NCBI GenBank assembly: GCA_900491605.1
Contig: UESW01000050.1
Location: 1-64,000 of the forward strand
Source: Calamus simplicifolius
Taxonomy: Eukaryota; Streptophyta; Magnoliopsida; Arecales; Arecaceae
Direction: 5' to 3'
DNA length: 64,000 bases
The notes under the pieces are model-generated. The model was given only the letters and a program-made list of their open reading frames with translations, had not been told where the DNA came from and did not search any database. Position 1 is the first letter of the stretch. Every line of letters starts with the position of its first letter. This document shows positions 56,286 through 64,000 of this stretch, one piece after another. Made by a program: the position numbers and the translations under genes.

Positions 56286-57794
56286 GTGACAAGGAATTAA
56301 AAAAAATAAAATACAATAATAAGAATATAATAAATTTTACTTAATCAATTTATTATTTTAGATAGTTTATATAAGTATTAAAATAAGAGAGTAATGTATG
56401 TTAAATGATCAAGATCTACATATATGTATTCTTAATCAACCATTATATAAAAATGTCATTCTCTTTAAAATTTCTAACTAAGAGAGGTTCGCAATCCAAC
56501 CCACTTTCTTTTGAAGCTTTAGGGCTTCTTTTATCATGATCTCACTCAAGCTCTTTGACCCTCTAGCCTTAGAGACTTTCATCATCCCTTTGTCTTCTTC
56601 TCTTTTATTTTTAATTTCCTTATCCCTTTCCTTCTTTCTTCTTCTCTGCCATCTTCTATTGCTCTCTCTGCTACCCCACCCTTCTCTACTTCTCTTGCTT
56701 CTCTTTATCTCCCTCCCAACTAAACTTTTTTTCCCCCAACTTCCTTCCTCTTCCTTTCTCCTCTCTCACACCACTTTTCTCTTTCTTTGTATCCTTACAT
56801 AGAGTTTGAGATATTTTCTCTTCCTTCTCTTCTTCTTTATAATTCGGCTTAGTTTGTAGCCCATTACACCCCTTTTTTTACCTTTCCTTCTCTTCTTGGA
56901 TGCCCTTTCTAGGCTAAATTGTGAGATTTTAGTCAACCATCTTTCTTGTGGCTTTAACATCCATGATGATAAATTTTTTTTTCTATTATATACAGGTAGT
57001 AATTTATGATAATGAGTGTACGATAATGTTAATTTCTTTATTATAAGTGTTATCCCACTTTTTCTATTGTAAGTGTTATCTTACATACTTTCTCCATTTT
57101 CTTAGCTCTACACTTAGTAATAATACTTTTAATGATGGAAGAGCTCCTTAAACAAAGTGACGTCTTAGTTAATTGATTCAAGATCTTTCTTGATTACTAA
57201 TGTCGAATTTGTCAATGGTTATAGTTGAGATTTTCATGCTTCCAATAGTTCTTCAATGCATCCTATTTGAGTTGACAATAGGATTTTTAAATTTAAGGAT
57301 CTAAATTTCTTTAAAGTTGTGAGCATGAGTGGTTTGTTTTTCTATGATTTTTGAAAACTATGATTTGAATTTTAAATTTGATTTTAGGATTATTTTTTTA
57401 AGATCATGTATTCTTATTAAGCTTTATCTCTTGTTGTATATTCATTTTCTTAATGGTATGATATGAAAGGAACTAGTTCCTATTCTTTTCTTAATATACT
57501 GAAGCATGTTTATGGGCACACATATATGTCTTAAAATTCCATTTAAGTCTATTAATTTGTCCCCTATAATATGTATATGATTGATCTTTTAAACAAGAGC
57601 AAACAAAAATTAATGTTGGCAAGATTAAATCTTTTTATATTGCCTCTTATGATCAAACTTCTGTATCTCTATTTGAAATGATATATTGGCCATTCATATT
57701 TGTTATAAATTTTTGAATCTCTTAAATGATTACTTATTATTTTCTTAATTGCTATAAAGTAATTACTATAATGTCTAGTATCACCTTTGACCAT
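56286..57794. other. Spacer with a pyrimidine-rich tract
   Basis: 56530-56830 is strongly C/T-rich (TTCCTTCTTTCTTCTTCTCT) and opens an 88-codon low-complexity frame that I do not consider a gene. The rest is AT-rich. Confidence 0.5.
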
Positions 57795-58745
57795 ATTCAC
57801 TTTGAGGGCATTTAGTACGAGGTGATCCATACAATTACCAATGATCTTGATGGAAATAATAAGATCACTATATTTGGTTGGAACTTAGTGATCTTATATT
57901 GTGGTAGTCTCATATCCCCCCTATCTCTAAAGTCATTACTCAACTAAGTGATTTCATACTTGTTCGAGCCAGATATCCAGATCATCCAATATCACCCTCA
58001 GACAATTATCTTAACATGGGATTCAATGAACAAAATGCCCCTCAATCATATAAAAAATATTTGATATTATTTTTATATTAATATAATATATTAATATTAT
58101 AAAATTATATTATAATAATAGTATAGTATAGTATAATATAATATAATATTGTAATATGCAATTTCATAAAATATAACATAATTATAATTATAATATTATG
58201 TTATAATATATTATAAATAGAGTTAGACATGGCTACATTGAATATAGTCAAGTGTAGAACTTGATCATCTTCCCCACCCTTAGATCTACATGAATTCTAA
58301 AGCCATTCCATCTTTTGAAATTCGTGAACTATGTGGATTTAAGAATGAAAGGTGATCGGATTCAGACTTGGCTACATTCGAATTTAGCCAAATCGACCTC
58401 TTGTAAAAATAATATTATAACTCAATCTAAACACTATAATAATAAATAATAATAAATAATAAGAAATAATGATATACCATGACACTTGCAAAATATCAAG
58501 GGTAGTTATTTTTTAAAATAAAAAGAGGATAATTAGTCGGGTAATTTTGGTATTCAGTGATCTAAGATTCCTATGGTATACCAAATGTGGACATTCTAGA
58601 TCATCAACAATCTTTAGTTACTAGCATATATCATACTAACTATAATGATCTTATATCATTAAGGATTAGATAACCTTAGTATAAATATTAATAATGATGT
58701 AAGGTCACTATGGTGATCCTATTTGGCTTTCCAAATACTTTCTTA
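57795..58745 (+). mobile_element. AT-rich MITE family, copy 3, with a nested foldback
   Basis: Begins GGGCATTTAGTACGAGGTGA and ends GGTGATCCTATTTGGCTTTC. It is longer than copies 1 and 2 because it contains a separate foldback at about 58215-58410. Confidence 0.65.
58215..58410. mobile_element. Small foldback element nested in MITE copy 3
   Basis: Arms ACATGGCTACATTGAATATA (left) and ACTTGGCTACATTCGAATTT, with its complement in the right arm TTCGAATTTAGCCAAAT, plus inner arms CTTAGATCTACATGAATTC / GAAATTCGTGAACTATGTGG, form an imperfect palindrome of about 195 bp. Confidence 0.55.
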
Positions 58746-59555
58746 AAGTTTTGGTTTATTGGTACATTTACTCATTATTCTATTCTTCTTGTCATAGTAA
58801 TCCTTCGTATGGTTAGTTTGTTCACACTTAAAATAGAAGGTCTCCTCTTAATTCTTCTTCAACTTCTGACTTGGCTAGGTTTAGTTTGACTGATTCTAAA
58901 TTTGATGAGATTTGAGTGAAGGATTCTGCTTTCTTTTTGAAGTTGTTTTCTAAAGGTTTAAATTGACTTTTATTTGAAGGTTGTGATAGGCCTTGATTAG
59001 GAGGATCTTAGATTCAGACTCTTGCTTGTACTTGAGCTTAAGTTGGTATTATTTTTTTATCCTAATAGAATTGATAATTTCTTTTAAAATTTAAAGTCAA
59101 GTCACTTATGATTTAGCCAAGAAATTGACCATGGTGGAGGAAAATAGTAGTTAAATCTTGAACCTTATAGTCTTAGAAAGTTTGTATTCAACCAACTTGA
59201 GTTTTTTAAAAGAGATCTTAGAATTCATGAATCTGAATTTTAATGGTTTAAAATCCATTATAGCATGCTTTTAGGACTTAGATAAGGTGAACCAATAGAG
59301 AGTCGCATATATTCTTAACAACTTATTTAAAAGATAGGTATCAACCAATGTCTTATTTGACTTTGTCATATTTCGAAAAAAAAAAGCCATTAAACTTTTC
59401 AAATTTGATAGTATTATGATATCAAACGAAGTCATTTTATGAAATATGTATTGATTAATAAGTTTGCACATGCAAGACACAAGATTTAGTCCTTAGTAGT
59501 TTAAGTATTTAATTAATATCTTTTAATAATACTCAACTCAATTCAACTAAGCCTT
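58746..59555. other. AT-rich spacer, nothing recognised
   Basis: No coding signal or repeat recognised. Confidence 0.45.
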
Positions 59556-59559
59556 TTTT

Positions 59560-60240
59560 TTTAACTACATGGGGTCAGCTACATGAATCCACTTCCTCTA
59601 CTCTACTCTATTTAGGACTAAGTTGACACTCAAATTATAAATAGTTATATTTTTTTTATTTTTGTCATGTCAGTTTAGGTCTACCTCTATCTCTATCATT
59701 ACTATGAATTGTTAAAAGATCACTATTTCTAATTGGAGCATCTAAAGGTTTTCGTTGTATATATCCAAACCATCTTAATCAATTTTTACTTATTTTATTT
59801 TCAATTGGAGCTACTTCTATTATGTCTCATATGTATTTATTTCTAATTCCATCTTTTAAAGTTTTATCACCACATATCCATTTTAACATGTGCATTTCTA
59901 TTATACTTAATTTATTCATATGCTATTTCAGTATTGCTCAATATTCTATTCCATATAGCATAGCTGGCCTAATAGTAGTTTAATAAAAAAAAATTATTTT
60001 AATGGGATGCATTGATCATGCAATACTTCAAAGCACTCCTCCACTTAAACTATCATGCTTTAACTCTATGATTCACATCTTAACCCATTTCACCTTCTTG
60101 CTAGATAATTGATTTTATATACCTAAATTTTTTACTTCTTGGTATCTCTTGGCTTGCAATCTTCATTGTCTCTTCATTTGTATTTCTATTTTTACTAAAA
60201 TTATAATTTATGTATTTAGTCTTAATTCTACTAATTTTAA
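59560..60240 (-). pseudogene. LINE 3'-end relic
   Basis: Shares phrases with 40990-41370 (CATATCCAAACCAT, AATTGGAGCTACTTC, CACCACATATCCATTTTAA). These are the reverse complement of the W-GH-RR / conserved C-terminal coding of jockey-like plant LINEs. It extends further into the RT end (GCTCAATATTCTATTCCATA). Confidence 0.55.
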
Positions 60241-60244
60241 AATC

Positions 60245-61347
60245 CTAAGATTCTAAAGCCTTTTCTAAATCTCTAATTTAGCATTTAATGCACATATTAA
60301 AAGAAAAATTTACTAAAATGGGATGGTAAGTATTCAAATACAGTTATCAGAGTATATTTCAAACTTGTAAACTAAATTAATGATGGAAATTAAAACAATA
60401 TAAAGTGCATATGTGGGGTTTTAGATAAACTATTAAATATATTTTAAATGCACCAAAATACTCTAGTGTAGGTTAAAAATAAAGTAAAACAATTTTAATT
60501 CTTAAACTAAGAATTCTACACCTTTATTGAAGTAGTTAAAATAATTTGTTTTAAATTTGAATTGCTATTTAAAAAATTTTTGCACTATTTTAGAGCACAA
60601 AAGTAAGGATTTTGGTTTTAAAAATAAAATTTCAAAATATTTAAAGGACCCTTGAAATTAAAGTTGATCTAAACCTTTTTCTCTTTTATAGAAGATATAT
60701 TTAACAAAACTACAAAATAATAATATTCTGTGATAGAATCAAAAAATATTAGCATACTGAAATTTTTTCTTAGAATATTGGAAACTATTTTGAAAATTTG
60801 CTAGAAATTGCTTATAATTTCATGCAATAAAATTTAAATAATAGAAAAAAATTAGTAGGTATGCATAAAATAAGGCATGCAAAGTATCTTAAGAATAAAT
60901 TTTGCTTCCTTGAGCAAGTGTTTGGTAAGATTTTCTCCAAGTTATAATGAACCTAGCTTAGCCCAAAAGTAAAACAATAGGAAGACAACAAGCACACATG
61001 TTTTACCTTACTATGTGCATGGCTCAATGAGCTAAATGAGTGAATATGTACATACTTGATTACTAGCCCAACACCCACAAAGTTTAACTATGCTTAGAAC
61101 TCCTCAGCATTAATAAATGCATTAACCAAACCAATTTATTTGGATTCTTGTAATTCAAATTGCATAATAAGTTGAATTGCTTCTTAGCCGTAAGTCAGAG
61201 TTCTCTAGCAATAGATCAACTTGTAATCAAAATGGCTGCAAGACAATTATGACAACTAGAGTTAATATTTTAATCTTTTTTTAAATAAAATCTCTCGGCC
61301 TCTTTTTTTTCTTTCCTTCTCTTTTCTTCTTTTAACTTGCTCTCTAA
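60245..61347. other. AT-rich spacer, nothing recognised
   Basis: No coding signal. Confidence 0.45.
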
Positions 61348-61738
61348 GGTAGTCTTTGATAGAAAAAATATTATCCATGGATAAGTGTACGGGATAAAGT
61401 TTATCCTCTGGTTATTCCTAGGGATATCCCTTGGCTATCCCTAGGGATATCCCTTGGCTATCCCTAGGGATATCCCTTGGCTATCACATTGATCATATCA
61501 AATGCAAAAAGGTAAATCCATAAAATAACTTTTTTTTACTCTTATTTGAAAGGATAACCAGCTATTCCTGTATTTTGTAGGAAATAAATTAAGGGGATAA
61601 CCCATAGTTAACCATGGTTAACCATAAATTATCCCTTTGGTTAACTTTATTTCCAGCTATCCCTTATAGTTATGATTTTGGGAATAAGAAGAGATATCCA
61701 GAAGATATCCCCTTTTATTCCCTATTTCAAACACTACC
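61348..61738 (+). mobile_element. Tourist-like MITE, copy B (391 bp)
   Basis: Ends GGTAGTCTTTGATAG and CTATTTCAAACACTACC, flanked by TAA (61345-61347, 61739-61741). Inside, CCTAGGGATATCCCTTGGCT is present three times in tandem (61417-61495) where copy A has about one, which explains the extra 60 bp. Confidence 0.85.
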
Positions 61739-61741
61739 TAA

Positions 61742-62608
61742 ATCTCTTCTTGCTACTTTCAATGACACCATCACCGTTCACTAACTCCAAAACATACATA
61801 GCTAACTTTTCTATCTTGGACTTCATCATTATAGACCACTACTACTCCTTTCTCCTATCTTCTTCTATCCTATTCTCTGAGTCTCTTACAGCTATGGACT
61901 ATTGTCAACTATTGGAAACATGTGATTGAATTTTCTATCTTGAACTCTATTATACTGGCCTTTTCTTCCACTTTGCCTCTTTCATCGCTATCCATTTCTT
62001 CTCTGCCCTTCTTCTTCACCTTTTTTTCAGCCTCTTCTTTATGCATGTCAATGTGCTTGGACCTAGCATTTTCTTATAATATATTTGATAAAATATTTGC
62101 CATGTCCCTTTTTTTTTAAATCTCCTTTAAACATAAAAAATGAGTAATCTCTTAGGTCAGTGGTTGCAACTTAAGTTGTAATATGATATAGTTTTAGTAC
62201 AGCTTCAACTAGAAAGCTCCAAACAACCTCTTATGAATCTAATAAAGAATTAATAAATAGACTTAAACCGTTTGGAAAGGAAAAAAGGTAAATTTACTTG
62301 TAACATCCCATGCATTACGCGGTTTGCTTTTTAATCTTCTTCGAGTTTCAAATATCAGTTGAGGATAATTTTTGGAATATGGAGGAGCATACTTTGGAAG
62401 AAATTTTTGGCATCAAACCAAATCGAGTCATTGAATGCTTCATAAAATGTCAAGCATGGTTTCAATGCTTTGGTTTCCATCATAAAATTGGCTCTTGGCA
62501 TAGAGAGTAAAGAGGGAGTGAAAGATAACACGTGGCGATAGCTCTTGGCAGGGTAAACTTGAAAGAACATATTTTACATCAAATCAAACCAAGTTATTGA
62601 ATGCTTTG
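61742..62608. other. Spacer, nothing recognised
   Basis: Pyrimidine-rich 61740-62120. A short phrase (CATCAAA-CAAA-C-A-T-ATTGAATGCTT) occurs at 62411-62443 and again at 62578-62605. Confidence 0.45.
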
Positions 62609-64000
62609 TGATGGGGCCAATTGACCCTATGGGCAATAATAATCATATTTGGGATTGGTCTTGGCCGATCCTCCTCGGCCCCAACAATTTCTAGGCGGCC
62701 CCATCAGGCGGCCTAGCAATTTCTAGGCAGCCTCAGCAAGTCCTAGACGACCATCCTAGGCGGTTTTTCTAGGCGACCCCATCTTGGATGACCTTTCTAG
62801 GCGGCCCCATCTCTTTCTAGGCGGCGGTTTTAGATTCCCGACTCCACAACCATTCTAAGCGGCTTCGGTTTTAGATTCCCGACTCCACAATTACGTTGGC
62901 TCCCATTCATGTGCCAAGGCATTTATGGTTTTATAACATCCACGTACATCTGCTCTAAGACATTTATTGCCTTATTTCCTCACATGCACTAAGGCATTTA
63001 TGGTTGCCATGTTGGCACCCTTGAGAAAAGAAAGGAAGCTAGGACGAGGAGTTCCCAATCCCAACTCCACGGTCTTCCCCCACGACTCCATTTTAGATGA
63101 TTCTCCGAGACTCAGCTTCGGTCCATCCTGGTCTTTCTCGGTAGCAATGACTCCCGGCTTTTGGATTTCTACTCCAGGTAGCCGACTCCCGGTTCTCTGC
63201 TCCCCCACATGCTTGGCTCCACCATTGTCCGTACATGCATGGGGGAGGTACAAGATAATTATGTGGCCACCCATCTCTGATGGGATAGCGCCCAAATAAG
63301 CCTTGCTGCTCTGACAAGTGACAGCAGCTCAAATCTCACAGACATCAGCCCTCACATTCCATCCACAAAAGTTATCATTCATTATGAGGCCTCGACCACT
63401 CAAACCATATGAGCCCTAAAAGTCATGATCCATCATAAGGCTCTACGTGACTCATTCCATCACTAGATGACAAGGCTTCAAGCTTCCCAAGCAAGCCACT
63501 CAAAATCCAAAGATAAATAAATTGGGTAAGAGGGACCCCGACCAGGTAATCACAACAACACTCCTAAATGCTCATACGGGCTCACAGCGAACTCCTCTCT
63601 AAGCCTCTCTCTTTCTTTCAAGCTTTTGCTCATGGTTGTTACCCAGAATACTGACTTGAGCATAGAAGGGTTCTTGCCAGAATCTTCGATCCCTGGGTCT
63701 TTTTGCATGCGAGAAGTGTTGGAAAATATTTTTGATCTTTGCAAAAAATCCTTTCCTAGAAATTGTTAGAAATATAATATAGAATTTAAATATATAAATA
63801 AAAATAATTAAAAAAAAGAATATATGAATCAATCAGGATCGAGGCGTGTTAGACACTGCCATAAGGATCAGATTTTTGCCCCTTCGTGCAGGTTATTGGC
63901 GATCTGTCCCTAAGGTATAATGACCCGGCTTGACCTGATCCTTCTACCACGAGCACGATCGCGTGGAGGTGCAACCCAATGATTCCAATGATTACCTTCA
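62609..64000 (+). mobile_element. Tat-type LTR, truncated by the window end
   Basis: It starts TGATGGGGCCAATTGACCCT, closely matching the first 20 bases of the outer element's LTR sense strand, then diverges. It contains repeated CTAGGCGGCC phrases (62690-62825). Near 63650 it has ACTGACTTGAGCATAGAAGG and CTTGCCAGAATCTTCG, motifs common in the R/U5 part of Tat-type LTRs. The 3' LTR end and interior lie beyond the window. Confidence 0.65.

Noticed and set aside
56536..56802. 88-codon Leu/Ser-rich frame as a membrane protein
   Set aside because: Translation of a C/T-rich tract; hydrophobicity follows from composition.

Overview
This window is nuclear DNA of a flowering plant. The evidence is intron-bearing plant genes (a chloroplast CSP41A-type protein, a membrane formin, a plant-type Nudix hydrolase), very long introns, a Del/Tekay-type chromovirus, a Tat-type gag-only retroelement, LINE relics and several MITE families. 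A monocot with a repeat-rich genome and long introns, for example a palm, would fit, but that is a weak inference and I cannot name a species.

Layout. 1-2409 (+): the 3' half of a CSP41A-like gene, with intact splice sites but two single-base frame breaks. 2623-16790: a nested retrotransposon block. The outer element (LTRs 2623-3847 plus 11441-11780, and 15221-16790; sense strand minus) carries only gag and a 48-copy 24-bp minisatellite, so it is non-autonomous. A chromovirus (3848-11435, sense strand minus, LTRs 3848-6067 and 9602-11435) sits inside its left LTR with a perfect 5-bp target duplication. The intact right LTR preserves the empty site. 16791-19855: AT-rich spacer with a LINE RNase H relic.

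19856-27881 (+): a class I formin with a signal-peptide-like start, Pro-rich ectodomain, transmembrane helix, FH1 and FH2. All recognisable splice sites are usable, including one GC-AG intron, but the frame is broken by at least five single-base shifts. 27882-37938: AT-rich DNA with a diverged local duplication, a tRNA-Leu-like relic, an inverted pair of NB-ARC-like fragments (31520-32850), a 591-bp foldback MITE (33365-33955) and a LINE RT/RNase H relic split by an AT-rich MITE.

37939-52071 (-): an intact four-exon Nudix hydrolase of the NUDT16 type (187 aa) with introns of 1.2, 8.7 and 3.7 kb. 52072-64000: no confident gene. It holds two oppositely oriented copies of a Tourist-like MITE, two more copies of the AT-rich MITE, a near-perfect hairpin, a LINE tail relic, and from 62609 the start of another Tat-type LTR that runs off the window.

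The three host genes belong to unrelated pathways (plastid RNA/ribosome metabolism, actin nucleation at the plasma membrane, nucleotide housekeeping) and show no operon-like logic. The most notable structures are the nested retroelement pair with its repeat arrays, the NB-ARC inverted repeat that could give a hairpin RNA, and the concentration of single-base frame breaks in two of the three host genes.
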